Shown: positions 27,114 to 37,026, counted from the stretch's first letter. The stretch is DNA of 64,000 bases from Streptomyces radicis (GCF_003626575.1 NZ_RBDY01000010.1:62001-126000), one strand, 5' to 3'. Made by a program: numbers and translations. The notes: a model not told the origin generated them from the letters alone.

Positions 27114-27140
27114 CTCGACATGAAGTCTCTTGATGTCGAG
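27114..27140. promoter_or_regulatory. dyad, probable MarR operator
   Basis: CTCGACATGAAG and CTTGATGTCGAG are inverted 12-bp arms with one mismatch around a three-base spacer, centred between the divergent MarR and methyltransferase genes. It lies about 20 bp from each start, where binding would block both promoters. Confidence 0.65.
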
Positions 27141-27162
27141 ATAGTAACGGTACGATCGTCCC

Positions 27163-27990
27163 ATGGCTCCTGTATCGCCCCGGGCCCAGTGGGATCCCGC
27201 CCAGTACGCCCGCCACAGCGGGGATCGCGCCCGGCCCCTGCGCGACCTGATCGCGCGCGTCCCCGCGCTCCCCGACGCGCCCCGGATCGCCGACCTCGGC
27301 TGCGGCCCTGGGCGCCCCAGCCTGCTGCTCGCCGAGCGCTGGCCCGACGCCCGCGTCACCGGCTACGACAACTCCGACGCGATGCTCGCCGAGGCCGCGA
27401 CGGTGGCCGGGCCCCTCCCCGGGGGCGCGGGCTCGCTCGCGTTCGCCCACGCCGACCTCGCCACCTGGCGCCCGGCCGAGCCGTTCGACCTGATCCTGTC
27501 CAACGCCGCCCTCCAGTGGGTCCCCGGCCATGTCTCGGCCTTCCCCGCGTGGGTCGCGGGCCTCGCGCCCGGCGGGGTGCTGGCGTTCCAGGTCCCGGGG
27601 AACTTCGCGGCCCCCAGCCATGTCCTGATGCGCGAGCTGTGCGCGAGCCCCCGCTGGCGCGACCGGCTCGGCGGCGTCCTGCGCCACCCCGACGCCGTGC
27701 TGACCCCCGAGGGCTACTTCGACGCGCTGGCCGACCTGGGCAGCGCCGTGGACGTGTGGGAGACCACCTACCTCCACCTCCTGCCCGGCGACGACCCGGT
27801 CCTCGACTGGCTGCTCGGCACGGGACTCCGCCCGGTGCTGACCGCCCTCGACGGCGACCCAGGGGCGCGGGAGGCGTTCGTCGACGAGCTCCGCGGCGCC
27901 CTGCGCGCCGCCTATCCGCGGGGCCCGCACGGCACCCTGTTCCCCTTCCGCAGGGTCTTCGCCGTGGCCACGTCAGCCGGACGCCGATAG
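27163..27990 (+). CDS. tam: trans-aconitate 2-methyltransferase
   Basis: A 275-aa class I SAM methyltransferase. It matches the Tam family by its QWDPAQYARHSGDRARPLRDLIARV start, DLGCGPGRPSLLLAERWPDA (SAM motif I), NAALQWVPGH and FQVPGNFAAPSH. The enzyme methylates trans-aconitate, an inhibitor of aconitase that forms spontaneously from cis-aconitate, in the cytosol. It is divergent from a MarR regulator with a dyad between them, so expression is probably induced by a metabolite. Confidence 0.92.
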   Translation: MAPVSPRAQWDPAQYARHSGDRARPLRDLIARVPALPDAPRIADLGCGPGRPSLLLAERWPDARVTGYDNSDAMLAEAATVAGPLPGGAGSLAFAHADLATWRPAEPFDLILSNAALQWVPGHVSAFPAWVAGLAPGGVLAFQVPGNFAAPSHVLMRELCASPRWRDRLGGVLRHPDAVLTPEGYFDALADLGSAVDVWETTYLHLLPGDDPVLDWLLGTGLRPVLTALDGDPGAREAFVDELRGALRAAYPRGPHGTLFPFRRVFAVATSAGRR

Positions 27991-28101
27991 GGCAACGGCG
28001 TTGGGCGATTCGAGTGAACGCCGACAACCGAATCCGCCCAGGCGCGTTGTGCAGGTCGCTCCAGAAACAGGGCATTCCAGAGAACTCGGAAGGACAAGCT
28101 A

Positions 28102-28506
28102 GTGATCAAGAAGACGCTTGCCACGGCTGCCATCGCGGCCTCCGCCGTCGGCGCCGTCGGAATCGCCGCCAGCCCGGCGATGGCCATCGGTGGGGATGCC
28201 GGTCACGAGACGGTCAACGGCAACGGGTCCGCCAAGCTCTACGGCAACACCACCACCGGTGGCACCATGAGCCCCAACATGGCCCTGGTCAACGGCTCGC
28301 TGAACGACCTGTGCATCCCGGCCCTGCCGAACACGACCGCTCAGAGCATCCTCGGCCTGGTCAACGTCGGCCTGGACGACATCCTGTCCAGCCAGCAGCA
28401 GCAGTACTGCAACGACAACTCCACGCAGATCGACGGCGACGACCCACTGTCCAAGCTGCTTTCGGACCTGTCGCTCCTCTCGGAGAACGGCGTCAGCGAG
28501 CACTGA
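28102..28506 (+). CDS. rodlin, aerial-hypha surface protein
   Basis: A 134-aa secreted protein with signal peptide MIKKTLATAAIAASAVGAVG, probable cleavage near AMA at residue 28. The mature part has rodlin features: NGNGSAKLYGNTTTGGTMSP, two cysteines (71 and 103), YCNDNSTQ and the LSDLSLLSENG end. Rodlins organise chaplin fibrils into the rodlet layer on aerial hyphae and spores of Streptomyces. GTG 28102 follows GGAAGGA with seven bases between. Model species carry a divergent rodlin pair; here only one copy is visible and no chaplin is adjacent. A strong hairpin terminator follows. Confidence 0.9.
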   Translation: MIKKTLATAAIAASAVGAVGIAASPAMAIGGDAGHETVNGNGSAKLYGNTTTGGTMSPNMALVNGSLNDLCIPALPNTTAQSILGLVNVGLDDILSSQQQQYCNDNSTQIDGDDPLSKLLSDLSLLSENGVSEH

Positions 28507-28573
28507 CGGATCCGCGTCTCGCCTACGCGGGCTCCGGGTTCTTCGGCCTTCTTCTCCGGCGCTCCGCACCGCA

Positions 28574-28615
28574 CGACCCCCTCCCGGGACCCTTGAGGTC
28601 CCGGCGAGGGGGTCG
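28574..28615 (+). terminator. terminator after rodlin gene
   Basis: CGACCCCCTC-CCGGGACC pairs with GGTCCCGGCGAGGGGGTCG, an 18-bp stem with one bulge and a five-base loop, 67 bp after the rodlin stop. Confidence 0.8.
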
Positions 28616-28618
28616 CGG

Positions 28619-28678
28619 TGTTTCCTGCGAACGGTGTTTCCTGCGAACGGCGTTCACGCGGAGCGGCGTTCACGCGGA
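28619..28678 (+). repeat. two short tandem duplications
   Basis: TGTTTCCTGCGAACGG occurs twice head to tail (28619-28634, 28635-28650), followed at once by CGTTCACGCGGAGCGG and a partial second copy (28651-28678). It lies between the rodlin terminator and the TetR gene end. Confidence 0.7.
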
Positions 28679-28688
28679 ACCGGGGCGC

Positions 28689-29387
28689 TCAGGTGCGGCG
28701 GTGGCCCACCAGGCGGGGGCTGTGGTCGAGGCCCTGGAGGCCGTTCCACGCGAGGTTCACCAGGTGGGCGGCCACCTCGGCCTTCTTGGGCTTGCGCGCG
28801 CTCAGCCACCACTGGCCGGTCAACGCCACCATCCCCACGAGCGCCTGCGCGTATATCGGCGCCAACTTGGGGTCATAGCCACGGCTCTTGAACTCGAGCC
28901 CCAGGATGTCCTCGACCTGGGTGGCGATGTCGCCGATGAGCGACGCGAAGGTCCCGGTGGACTGCGCCACCGGCGAATCACGCACCAGGATGTGGAAGCC
29001 GTCGGTGTACTGCTCGATGTAGTCGAGCAGGGCGAACGCCGCCTGCTCGAGCAACTCCCTGGGGTGCCCCGCGGTCAGGGCGCCGGTCACCATGGACAGC
29101 AGGCGGCTCATCTCGCGGTCCACGACGACCGCGTAGAGGCCCTCCTTGCCGCCGAAGTGCTCATAGACCACCGGCTTGGAGACGCCCGCCTTGGCGGCGA
29201 TCTCCTCGACGGACGTGCCCTCGAAGCCCCGTTCGGCGAAGAGGGTGCGGCCGATGTCGAGCAACTGCTCCCTGCGCTCGGTGCCGGTCATTCTCCGGCG
29301 GGCCCGCCGCGGGGTCCTGGCCGGTCGCTCCGGCCTGTCCTTGCCACTGCCCTTGATGCTGTTGTCGGTCGCCACGGACCCCATCAT
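28689..29387 (-). CDS. TetR family regulator, coupled to desaturase gene
   Basis: A 232-aa TetR protein with a Lys/Arg/Pro-rich N-terminal extension of about 32 residues. The HTH reads REQLLDIGRTLFAERGFEGT, EEIAAKAGVSKPVVYEHFGGKEGLY. The C-terminal domain contains WWLSARKPKKAEVAAHLVNLAW. The start ATGATG (29387 or 29384) overlaps the TGA of the desaturase gene, so it is the second gene of that operon. This is a usual arrangement for a repressor that senses fatty acids or acyl-CoA and controls the desaturase. The tandem operator-like sequence upstream of the desaturase is the likely target. Confidence 0.9.
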   Translation of the reverse strand: MMGSVATDNSIKGSGKDRPERPARTPRRARRRMTGTERREQLLDIGRTLFAERGFEGTSVEEIAAKAGVSKPVVYEHFGGKEGLYAVVVDREMSRLLSMVTGALTAGHPRELLEQAAFALLDYIEQYTDGFHILVRDSPVAQSTGTFASLIGDIATQVEDILGLEFKSRGYDPKLAPIYAQALVGMVALTGQWWLSARKPKKAEVAAHLVNLAWNGLQGLDHSPRLVGHRRT

Positions 29388-30415
29388 GCCGCGTGGGCGG
29401 TGGCCGCTTCCTCACGGTTTTCCCCTGGTTCGGTATGGGGATCGTTTCGCTTGGCGTCGATGCGCGACCGCTTGGGCCAGCGGACGTCGTCGACCCAGCC
29501 CGCCTTCTCGAACCAGCGGATCAGCCGGGCGCTCGAGTCCACCTGCCAGCGGTCCACGCCGTGCCTGGCGCACGTGGGGTCGGCGTGGTGCAGGTTGTGC
29601 CAGGACTCGCCGCACGAGAGGACCGCGAGCCACCACACGTTCCCGGAGCGGTCACGGGACTTGAACGGCTGCTTGCCGGTGGCGTGGCAGATCGAGTTGA
29701 TCGACCAAGTCACGTGGTGCAGCAGGGCGACGCGGACGAGCGAGCCCCAGAAGAACGCGCTGGCCGCGCCCTGCCACGACCATGTCGCGAGCCCGCCGAT
29801 CAGCGGGGGCAGCGCCAGGGAGACCACGGTCCACAGCACGAACTGGCGTGAGATGCGCCGGGTGATCGGGTCCTTGATCAGATCGGGCGCGTACTTCTGC
29901 TGGGGCGTCTGCTCGGTGTCGAACATCCAGGCCATGTGGGCCCACCACAGGCCCTTGAGCAGCGCGGGCAGCGTCTCCCCGTAGCGCCAGGGGGAGTGCG
30001 GGTCGCCCTCGGCGTCCGAGTGCCTGTGGTGCTTGCGGTGGTCGGCGACCCACCGCACCAGCGGGCCCTCGACGGCCATCGACCCGGCGATGGCGAGCGC
30101 GACCCGCATGGGCCGCTTGGCCTTGAACGCCCCGTGCGTGAAGTACCGGTGGAAGCCGATGGTGATGCCGTGGCAGCCGAGGAAGTAGAACGCCACGAGC
30201 AGGGCGATGTCGAGCCAGCTGACGCCCCAGCCCCAGGCCAGGGGCACCGCGGCCACCAGGGCCACGAAGGGGACGACGATGAAGAGGAGCAGGGCGACCT
30301 GCTCGACCGAGCGGCGCTGCTCGCCGCCGAGGGTCGCGGACGCGGCGCCGTCGGCGGGGGCCGGGTCGGCCGCGGTCGCCGGGGGAGTGGACGCGAGGTC
30401 CTGGGGTGTGGACAT
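29384..30415 (-). CDS. acyl-CoA/fatty-acid delta-9-type desaturase
   Basis: A 343-aa membrane di-iron desaturase. The three histidine boxes are present: HRYFTH (89-94), HRKHH (126-130) and HNLHH near residue 285. Hydrophobic helices around residues 40-60, 68-85 and in the 190-230 region anchor it. It introduces a cis double bond in acyl chains and tunes membrane fluidity. ATG 30415 has AAGGA seven bases upstream; an ATG at 30463 would place the start inside the operator region and is rejected. It is first in an operon with the TetR gene. Confidence 0.93.
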   Translation of the reverse strand: MSTPQDLASTPPATAADPAPADGAASATLGGEQRRSVEQVALLLFIVVPFVALVAAVPLAWGWGVSWLDIALLVAFYFLGCHGITIGFHRYFTHGAFKAKRPMRVALAIAGSMAVEGPLVRWVADHRKHHRHSDAEGDPHSPWRYGETLPALLKGLWWAHMAWMFDTEQTPQQKYAPDLIKDPITRRISRQFVLWTVVSLALPPLIGGLATWSWQGAASAFFWGSLVRVALLHHVTWSINSICHATGKQPFKSRDRSGNVWWLAVLSCGESWHNLHHADPTCARHGVDRWQVDSSARLIRWFEKAGWVDDVRWPKRSRIDAKRNDPHTEPGENREEAATAHAA

Positions 30416-30462
30416 GGGCTTTTCCTTGGGGGGAGAAGAAGCGTTAAGGAAGGCTTCAGCCA

Positions 30463-30492
30463 CCTACGGGACCGTAACCTACGGCATCGTAA
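30463..30492 (-). promoter_or_regulatory. tandem operator-like repeats upstream of desaturase
   Basis: Read on the minus strand, TTACGATGCCGTAGG and TTACGGTCCCGTAGG abut exactly. Each 15-mer has an inner dyad (TACG...CGTA), and the pair lies 48-77 bp before the desaturase start. The layout fits cooperative binding of two TetR dimers, most simply the TetR protein encoded in the same operon. Confidence 0.7.
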
Positions 30493-30649
30493 GTATCGCC
30501 GCTCGCCACCGGGCCCCCGGCTCTCACGACCGGGTGACGGCGAGGTGACGACCGGGTGCGGCTCGCTCATTACGATGGGGCGTGCCGGACAACGCGGTCC
30601 GCCATGTGCCAACGACCTGCCGGAGAAGTCCGCCGCGAGGAGCCGCACT

Positions 30650-33436
30650 GTGAGCAGTCCCGATCGTCAGCCCCAGCCGGAGACGTCCGGCGTCACCGAC
30701 ATCCCGGACGCCAAGGGGGCGCCGGAGAGCAGTAGCGCGCTGCGCGCCGACATCCGCCGTCTCGGTGACCTCCTGGGCGAGACGCTGGTCCGCCAGGACG
30801 GGTCCGAGCTGCTCGATCTTGTCGAGCGCGTCAGGGCGCTGACCCGCAGCGACGGGGAGGCGGCGGCCGCGCTGCTCGGCGGCACCGACCTGGTGACCGC
30901 GGCCAAGCTGGTCCGCGCGTTCTCCACGTACTTCCACCTGGCCAACGTCACCGAGCAGGTGCACCGAGGGCGTGAGCTGCGCGAGCGCAGGGCCGCGGTG
31001 GGCGGCGAGCTGTCGCGCACCGCCGACATGCTCAAGGACGCGGATCCGGCCCATCTGCGGCAGACGGTGGCGAACCTCGGGGTGCGGCCCGTGTTCACCG
31101 CGCACCCCACGGAGGCCGCGCGCCGTTCGGTGCTGACCAAGCTGCGCAAGATCGCCGAGCTGCTCGACCACCCCGAGCACGAGCACGGCGGCGACCGGCG
31201 GCGCACCGATCTGCGGCTCGCGGAGAACATCGACCTGATCTGGCAGACCGACGAGCTGCGCGTGGCCCGCCCCGAGCCCGCCGACGAGGCGCGCAACGCC
31301 GTGTACTACCTGGACGAGCTGCACGCGGGCGCCGTGGGCGACGTGCTCGAGGACCTGGCCACCGAGCTCGAGCGGGCCGGGGCGCCGCTGCCCACCGGCG
31401 GCAGGCCGCTGACGTTCGGCACCTGGATCGGCGGCGACCGCGACGGGAACCCCAACGTCACGCCGTCGGTGACATGGGACGTGCTGCTGCTCCAGCACGA
31501 GCACGGCATCAGCAGCGCGCTGCGGCACATCGACGAGCTGCGCAGCGCCCTGTCCAACTCCATCCGGAACTCAGGCGCGAGCCAGGTCCTGCTCGACTCG
31601 CTGGCGGATGACCTGGCGGCGCTGCCCGAGATCACCCCGCGGTACAAGCGGCTCAACGCCGAGGAGCCCTACCGCCTCAAGGTCACCTGTATCCGGCAGA
31701 AGCTGGTCAACACCCGGACGAGGCTGGCCGACGACGCCCCGCACGTGCCGGGCCGCGACTACCTGGGGACCGGGGAGCTGCTCGACGACCTGCGGGTCGT
31801 GCAGACGTCGCTGCGCGAGCACAGGGGCGGGCTCATCGCCGACGGGCGGCTCGAGCGGCTGATGCGGACGCTGGCCGCGTTCGGCATCCAGCTGGCCACC
31901 ATGGACGTCCGCGAGCACGCCGACGCCCACCACCACGCGCTGGGCCAGCTCTTCGACCGGCTGGGCGAGGAGTCGTGGCGGTACGCGGACATGCCGCGCG
32001 AGTACCGGACCAAGCTGCTGGCCAGGGAGCTGCGTTCGCGCAGGCCGCTCGCGCCCACGCCCGCGCCGCTCGACGAGGCGGGCGCGAAGACGCTCGGCGT
32101 CTTCGAGACGGTCCGCAAGGCGCTGGAGACCTTCGGCCCCGAGGTCATCGAGTCGTACATCATTTCGATGTGTCAGGGCGCGGACGACGTGTTTGCCGCG
32201 GCCGTCCTGGCGCGTGAGGCCGGGCTGATCGACCTGCACGCCGGATGGGCGCGGATCGGGATCGTTCCGCTGCTGGAGACGACCGACGAGCTCCGCATCG
32301 CGGACAAGCTGCTCGACTCGATGCTCTCCGACCCCTCCTACCGCCGCCTGGTCTCGCTGCGCGACGACGTGCAGGAGGTCATGCTCGGGTACAGCGACTC
32401 GTCGAAGTTCGGCGGGATCACCACGTCGCAGTGGGAGATCCACCGCGCCCAGCGGCGGCTGCGCGACGTGGCGCACCGGCACGGGGTGCGGCTGCGGCTC
32501 TTCCACGGCAGGGGCGGCACGGTCGGCCGGGGTGGCGGGCCCACGCACGACGCGATCCTGGCGCAGCCGTGGGGCACGCTCGAGGGCGAGATCAAGGTCA
32601 CCGAGCAGGGCGAGGTCATCTCGGACAAGTACCTGGTGCCCTCCCTCGCCAGGGAGAACCTGGAGCTGACCGTCTCCGCGACGCTCCAGGCGTCCGCGCT
32701 GCACACCGCGCCGCGCCAGTCGCAGGAGGCCCTGGCCCGCTGGGACGCGGCGATGGACACCGTCTCCGACGTCGCGCACACCGCCTACCGCCGCCTGGTC
32801 GAGGACCCCGACCTCCCGGCGTACTTCTTCGCCTCGACCCCGGTGGACCAGCTCGCCGAGCTGCACCTGGGCTCGCGCCCCTCGCGCCGCCCCGACAGCG
32901 GCGCGGGCCTCGACGGGCTGCGGGCGATCCCCTGGGTGTTCGGCTGGACGCAGTCGCGGCAGATCGTGCCGGGGTGGTTCGGCGTGGGCTCGGGGCTGCG
33001 CGCGGCCCGCGAGGCGGGGCTCGACGACGTGCTCGGCGAGGCGTACGAGCACTGGCACTTCTTCCGCAACTTCCTGGCGAACGTCGAGATGACGCTCTCC
33101 AAGACGGACCTGCGGATCGCCAGGCACTATGTCGAGACGCTCGTGCCCGACGACCTGCGGCACGTCTTCGCCACGATCGAGGCCGAGCACGCGCTGACCG
33201 TGGCCGAGGTGCTGCGCATCACAGGGGAGCGCGAGCTGCTCGACGCCAACCCCGCGCTCCAGCGGACGCTGCGCATCAGGGACGCCTACCTCGACCCGAT
33301 CTCCTACCTCCAGGTCACGCTGCTGCACCGGCAGCGCGAGGCGGCGCGGCGCGGCGAGGAGCCCGACCAGCTGCTGTCGCGGGCGCTGCTCCTGACCGTC
33401 AACGGCGTGGCGGCGGGCCTGCGCAACACCGGCTGA
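30650..33436 (+). CDS. ppc: phosphoenolpyruvate carboxylase
   Basis: A 928-aa anaplerotic enzyme that carboxylates PEP to oxaloacetate. Signatures: [15 protein letters not shown] (catalytic His152), [34 protein letters not shown], the [19 protein letters not shown] loop near residues 618-636, and the conserved C-terminal NG ([13 protein letters not shown]). GTG 30650 is seven bases after GAGGAG. The gene is divergent from the desaturase operon. Length and motifs are standard for the bacterial enzyme. Confidence 0.96.
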   Translation: MSSPDRQPQPETSGVTDIPDAKGAPESSSALRADIRRLGDLLGETLVRQDGSELLDLVERVRALTRSDGEAAAALLGGTDLVTAAKLVRAFSTYFHLANVTEQVHRGRELRERRAAVGGELSRTADMLKDADPAHLRQTVANLGVRPVFTAHPTEAARRSVLTKLRKIAELLDHPEHEHGGDRRRTDLRLAENIDLIWQTDELRVARPEPADEARNAVYYLDELHAGAVGDVLEDLATELERAGAPLPTGGRPLTFGTWIGGDRDGNPNVTPSVTWDVLLLQHEHGISSALRHIDELRSALSNSIRNSGASQVLLDSLADDLAALPEITPRYKRLNAEEPYRLKVTCIRQKLVNTRTRLADDAPHVPGRDYLGTGELLDDLRVVQTSLREHRGGLIADGRLERLMRTLAAFGIQLATMDVREHADAHHHALGQLFDRLGEESWRYADMPREYRTKLLARELRSRRPLAPTPAPLDEAGAKTLGVFETVRKALETFGPEVIESYIISMCQGADDVFAAAVLAREAGLIDLHAGWARIGIVPLLETTDELRIADKLLDSMLSDPSYRRLVSLRDDVQEVMLGYSDSSKFGGITTSQWEIHRAQRRLRDVAHRHGVRLRLFHGRGGTVGRGGGPTHDAILAQPWGTLEGEIKVTEQGEVISDKYLVPSLARENLELTVSATLQASALHTAPRQSQEALARWDAAMDTVSDVAHTAYRRLVEDPDLPAYFFASTPVDQLAELHLGSRPSRRPDSGAGLDGLRAIPWVFGWTQSRQIVPGWFGVGSGLRAAREAGLDDVLGEAYEHWHFFRNFLANVEMTLSKTDLRIARHYVETLVPDDLRHVFATIEAEHALTVAEVLRITGERELLDANPALQRTLRIRDAYLDPISYLQVTLLHRQREAARRGEEPDQLLSRALLLTVNGVAAGLRNTG

Positions 33437-33443
33437 CGCCCGC

Positions 33444-34442
33444 TCAGCCCGCCGCCGCGCGAAAGGTGCGGCGGTAGGCGCTGGGCGAGACGCCGAGCGC
33501 GGCCTGGAGGTGCTGCCGCAGCGACGCGGCCGTGCCGAAGCCCGCCGCGTCCGCGACCCGGTCGACCGGCAGGTCGGTCTCCTCGAGCAGCCGCCTGGCC
33601 CGCTCCACGCGCTGGAAGGTGAGCCACCGCTGCGGGGAGACGCCGGTCTCCGCGCGGAAGCGGCGGGTGAACGTCCGCACCGACATCGCCTCGCGCGCGG
33701 CCAGGTCGCGCAGCGTCAGCGGCGTGTGGAGGTGGTCGAGCGCGAACGCCCGCGCGCGCTCCGTCGAACGCGCTCTGGGCGCGGGCACGGGGCGCTCGGT
33801 GAACTGCGCCTGCCCCCCGTCCCGATGGGGCGGGACGAGCGTGCGGCGGGCCACCGCGTTGGCGACCGAGGCGCCGAAGTCCGAACGCACCATGTGCAGG
33901 CACAGGTCGATCCCCGAGGCGACCCCGGCCGAGGTCAGCACGAGGCTCTCGCCCGCGCGGTCCTCGGCGTAGAGGATGTCGGGCGCCAGCAGGACCTCGG
34001 GGAACAGCCTCGCGAAGCGCTCGCACGACGCCCAGTGCGTGGTGGCCCGCCGCCCGTCGAGCAGCCCGGCCGCGCCCAGGACGAACGCGCCGGTGCAGAT
34101 CGACGCGATGCGCGCCCCCTGCCGGATCAGGGCCAGGGCCGCGACAAGGTCCCGAGGGAGGACGCCCGTCAGCTCGGTCACGTGGTCGTGGGCGGCCGGG
34201 ATGATCACCGTGTCGGCCTCGGCCAGCGCCTCGGGGCCGTGCGGCACATGGATCGTGAAGTCGGCGTCGGTGCGCGTCTCGCCCGGCGCGACGCCGCACG
34301 TCACGACCTCGTACAGCGGCTCGCCCTCCGCCGTGCGGGCGCGCCCCATCAGCCGGTGCACGATGCCCACCTCGATCGGCAGCAGGCCGTGCCGCACGAG
34401 CACGGCGACCCGGTGGCGGCCGTCGTCATGGAACACACTCAT
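33444..34442 (-). CDS. GlxA/FtrA-type AraC family regulator with DJ-1/PfpI-like domain
   Basis: A 332-aa two-domain protein. Residues 10-190 form a class I glutamine-amidotransferase-like (DJ-1/PfpI) sensor domain, with SICTGAFVLGAAGLLDGRRATTHW containing the nucleophile-elbow Cys. The C-terminal AraC/XylS domain has two HTH units (LTLRDLAAREAMSVRTFTRR and RVADAAGFGTAASLRQHLQ). ATG 34442 (MSVFHDDGRHRV) follows GAGG by eight bases. It is divergent from an MFS transporter, its probable target; the ligand is not evident. Confidence 0.9.
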   Translation of the reverse strand: MSVFHDDGRHRVAVLVRHGLLPIEVGIVHRLMGRARTAEGEPLYEVVTCGVAPGETRTDADFTIHVPHGPEALAEADTVIIPAAHDHVTELTGVLPRDLVAALALIRQGARIASICTGAFVLGAAGLLDGRRATTHWASCERFARLFPEVLLAPDILYAEDRAGESLVLTSAGVASGIDLCLHMVRSDFGASVANAVARRTLVPPHRDGGQAQFTERPVPAPRARSTERARAFALDHLHTPLTLRDLAAREAMSVRTFTRRFRAETGVSPQRWLTFQRVERARRLLEETDLPVDRVADAAGFGTAASLRQHLQAALGVSPSAYRRTFRAAAG

Positions 34443-34526
34443 GGCTCGATCCTCATGGCCCGATCCTTGCACATCATGGCCATCGGGCCACTCGTCCCGG
34501 CGGCGCCGGTCGCGCAGGCTCATGGG

Positions 34527-35849
34527 GTGACGCGCACCGAGCCCTCATCCGCTCTTGGGACAGCCGCCGTGTCGGCGCTTCCGCCGCGCCGCGCGCCCCG
34601 CGTGCACCCGGCGTGGTGGGTCGCGGCCGTCTCGTTCCTCGTGCTGATCGGCGCGGCGGGCTTCCGGGCCGCGCCGGGGGTGCTGATCGACCCGCTGCAC
34701 GAGGAGTTCGGCTGGTCGCGCGGCAGCATCTCGTTCGCCGTCTCGGTCAACCTGCTGCTCTACGGCTTCACCGCGCCGTTCTCCACCGCGCTCATGGAGC
34801 GCTACGGGATACGCCGCGTCGTCACGGGCGCGCTCGTGCTGATCTCCTTGGGCAGCGGGCTGACCGTCTTCATGAACGCCCAGTGGCAGCTGATCCTCTG
34901 CTGGGGCGTGCTGGTCGGCCTGGGCTCGGGGTCGATGGCGCTGGCGTTCGCGAGCACGGTCGCGGGGCGCTGGTTCGTCGCCAGGCGCGGCCTGGTCACC
35001 GGCATCCTCACGGCGGGCGGCGCCGCCGGGAACCTGGTCTTCCTGCCGATCGTCGGCCTGCTCGCCGAGGGGCCCGGATGGCGGGCCGCCGCGGTGGCCG
35101 TCGCCCTGTGCGCGCTCGCCGTCGCGCCGCTCGTGCTGTGGCGGCTGCGCGACCGGCCCGAGGACATCGGGGTCGCCCCTTACGGCGCCCCCGCCGACTG
35201 GGCCCCGGCCCCCCGCCAGGCCGGGGGCGCGGCGGCGCGGGCCGTCGGCGCGCTCGCCTCGGCCGCGCGCACGCGGGTGTTCTGGCTGCTCGCGGCCTCG
35301 TTCGCGATCTGCGGCGCCTCCACCAACGGCCTCATCGGCACCCACTTCGTGCCGGGCGCCCACGACCACGGCATGTCCGTGCCGGTCGCGGCCTCGCTGC
35401 TCGCGGTGATAGGGATCTTCGACCTGGTCGGCACGGTGCTCTCCGGCTGGCTGACCGACCGTTACGACCCGCGCAGGCTCCTCGCGGTCTACTACGGCCT
35501 GCGCGGCCTCTCGCTGCTCTTCCTGCCGACGCTGCTCGCCGAGTCGGTGCACCCGCCGATGCTGCTGTTCATCGCGTTCTACGGCCTCGACTGGGTGGCC
35601 ACCGTGCCGCCCACGATCGCGCTGTGCCGCGAGCACTTCGGCGAGGACGCGGCCGTCGTCTTCGGCTGGGTGCTCGCCTCGCACCAACTGGGCGCCGCGG
35701 TCGTGGCGTTCGGCGCCGGGCTGATCAGGGACGTCACCGGGTCCTACGACCTGGCCTGGACGACGTCGGGCGCGCTGTGCGCGGTGGCGGCGGTGCTCGT
35801 GATGGTGATCGGGGCCCGCCGCGCCACCTCGCCCTCGCCCACGGGCTGA
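34527..35849 (+). CDS. major facilitator superfamily transporter
   Basis: A 440-aa protein with about twelve predicted membrane helices in two halves. MFS motifs are visible: LMERYGIRRVV after helix 2 and WLTDRYDPRRLLAVYYG at the equivalent position in the second half, with a long cytoplasmic loop around residues 205-245. It resembles the OFA/monocarboxylate-type branch (GWSRGSISFAVSVNLLLYG). The start is uncertain: GTG 34527 is preferred, with ATG 34476 possible. Divergent from a GlxA-type regulator. Substrate unknown. Confidence 0.88.
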   Translation: MTRTEPSSALGTAAVSALPPRRAPRVHPAWWVAAVSFLVLIGAAGFRAAPGVLIDPLHEEFGWSRGSISFAVSVNLLLYGFTAPFSTALMERYGIRRVVTGALVLISLGSGLTVFMNAQWQLILCWGVLVGLGSGSMALAFASTVAGRWFVARRGLVTGILTAGGAAGNLVFLPIVGLLAEGPGWRAAAVAVALCALAVAPLVLWRLRDRPEDIGVAPYGAPADWAPAPRQAGGAAARAVGALASAARTRVFWLLAASFAICGASTNGLIGTHFVPGAHDHGMSVPVAASLLAVIGIFDLVGTVLSGWLTDRYDPRRLLAVYYGLRGLSLLFLPTLLAESVHPPMLLFIAFYGLDWVATVPPTIALCREHFGEDAAVVFGWVLASHQLGAAVVAFGAGLIRDVTGSYDLAWTTSGALCAVAAVLVMVIGARRATSPSPTG

Positions 35850-35850
35850 G

Positions 35851-36357
35851 TCAGATCCACAGCGCGAACGTCGCGAGCAGCGCCGCGAGCGCCCCGCCCG
35901 CCACGGCCCACGCCGTGCGGTACAGGCGCAGCCCGCCGCCGATCACCACCGCCGCCATGAGCAGCGCGCCGATCAGCGGAAGTCCCGCGTAGAGCGCGCC
36001 CGCCGCCCCGGTGCGCACGGCCTCGTCGGTGCCGGGGCGCAGCGCGACATCGAGGCGCTCGCCCTCCTCGCGGGCGATGACCTGCCGGAGCACGACCGTC
36101 TCGCCCGTGCTCGCCAACATCCCGGTGCACGCGTCGCGGTCGCACGCGACCAGCGTCATCGTGGAGCGCTCCCGGCCATCGGCGCGGACCGCGTCCTCGA
36201 CCGGGTCGAACGACGCCCACCCGCCCGCGGCCACCAGGAACGCCGCGAGCAGCCAGCCGAACGCCATCCGCGCCACCCGCAGCGCCCCGTGCGTGCCCCG
36301 CCCGCCGCGGCGGGCGCGTTCGCTCGGGACGGTGCGGGTGGCGCCGGTGGCGGACAT
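35851..36357 (-). CDS. small membrane protein of unknown function
   Basis: A 168-aa protein. ATG 36357 (MSATGATRTV) is seven bases after AAGGA, so upstream ATGs are less likely. One membrane helix is near residues 30-50 (MAFGWLLAAFLVAAGGWASF), then an extracytoplasmic loop with two cysteines (VACDRDACTGM), then two helices near the C-terminus (AGLPLIGALLMAAVVIGG and WAVAGGALAALLATFALWI). It ends head to head against the MFS gene. I cannot assign a role. Confidence 0.75.
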   Translation of the reverse strand: MSATGATRTVPSERARRGGRGTHGALRVARMAFGWLLAAFLVAAGGWASFDPVEDAVRADGRERSTMTLVACDRDACTGMLASTGETVVLRQVIAREEGERLDVALRPGTDEAVRTGAAGALYAGLPLIGALLMAAVVIGGGLRLYRTAWAVAGGALAALLATFALWI

Positions 36358-36444
36358 GCGCAGATCCTTGGCCAAGGCCATGCGCGCGGTCAACCCCCGT
36401 GGGGCGTTCCACGGGCGTCCCGCGCGGCGGGCCCGCCGCGGGCG

Positions 36445-37026
36445 TCACCCGTTGAACGCGCCCTGCGCCCGCTCAAGGCCCTCGGTGACCAGCGCCTCGA
36501 CCGCGTCCGCCGCCCGGTCCACGAAGTAGTCGAGCTCCTTGCGCTCGGTCGTGGAGAAGTCCCGCAGCACATACGCCGCGACGTCCATCCGGCCCGGCGG
36601 GCGGCCGACGCCGAAGCGGACGCGGTGGTAGTCGCGGCCCAGCGAACCGGTGATGGACTTCAGGCCGTTGTGCCCGTTGTCCCCGCCGCCCCGCTTGAGC
36701 CGCAGCACGCCGTAGCCGATGTCCAGCTCGTCGTGGACGACCACGAGGCGCTCGGGCGGCACCCGGTAGAACGTGCTGAGCGCGGTCACCGGGCCGCCCG
36801 AGAGGTTCATGAACGTCTGGGGCTTGGCCAGCACCACCCGGGGACCGCCCGCGCCCGGGGCGCCGAGGCGCCCCTCGAGCACCGAGGCGCGCGCCTTGTG
36901 CGCCTTGAACGCGCCCCCGATCCGGGCGGCGAGCAGGTCCGCGACCATGAAGCCGACGTTGTGCCGGTTGCCCGCGTACTGGGGTCCCGGGTTCCCGAGA
37001 CCCACGATCAGCCAGGGCTCGTCCAT
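36445..37026 (-). CDS. pth: peptidyl-tRNA hydrolase
   Basis: A 193-aa Pth that releases tRNA from peptidyl-tRNA dropped off by stalled ribosomes. Catalytic and binding residues are in [21 protein letters not shown] (Asn12, His22), [13 protein letters not shown] and [11 protein letters not shown] (Asp). The ATG at 37026 overlaps the stop of rplY by one base, so both are translated from one mRNA. Confidence 0.96.
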   Translation of the reverse strand: MDEPWLIVGLGNPGPQYAGNRHNVGFMVADLLAARIGGAFKAHKARASVLEGRLGAPGAGGPRVVLAKPQTFMNLSGGPVTALSTFYRVPPERLVVVHDELDIGYGVLRLKRGGGDNGHNGLKSITGSLGRDYHRVRFGVGRPPGRMDVAAYVLRDFSTTERKELDYFVDRAADAVEALVTEGLERAQGAFNG

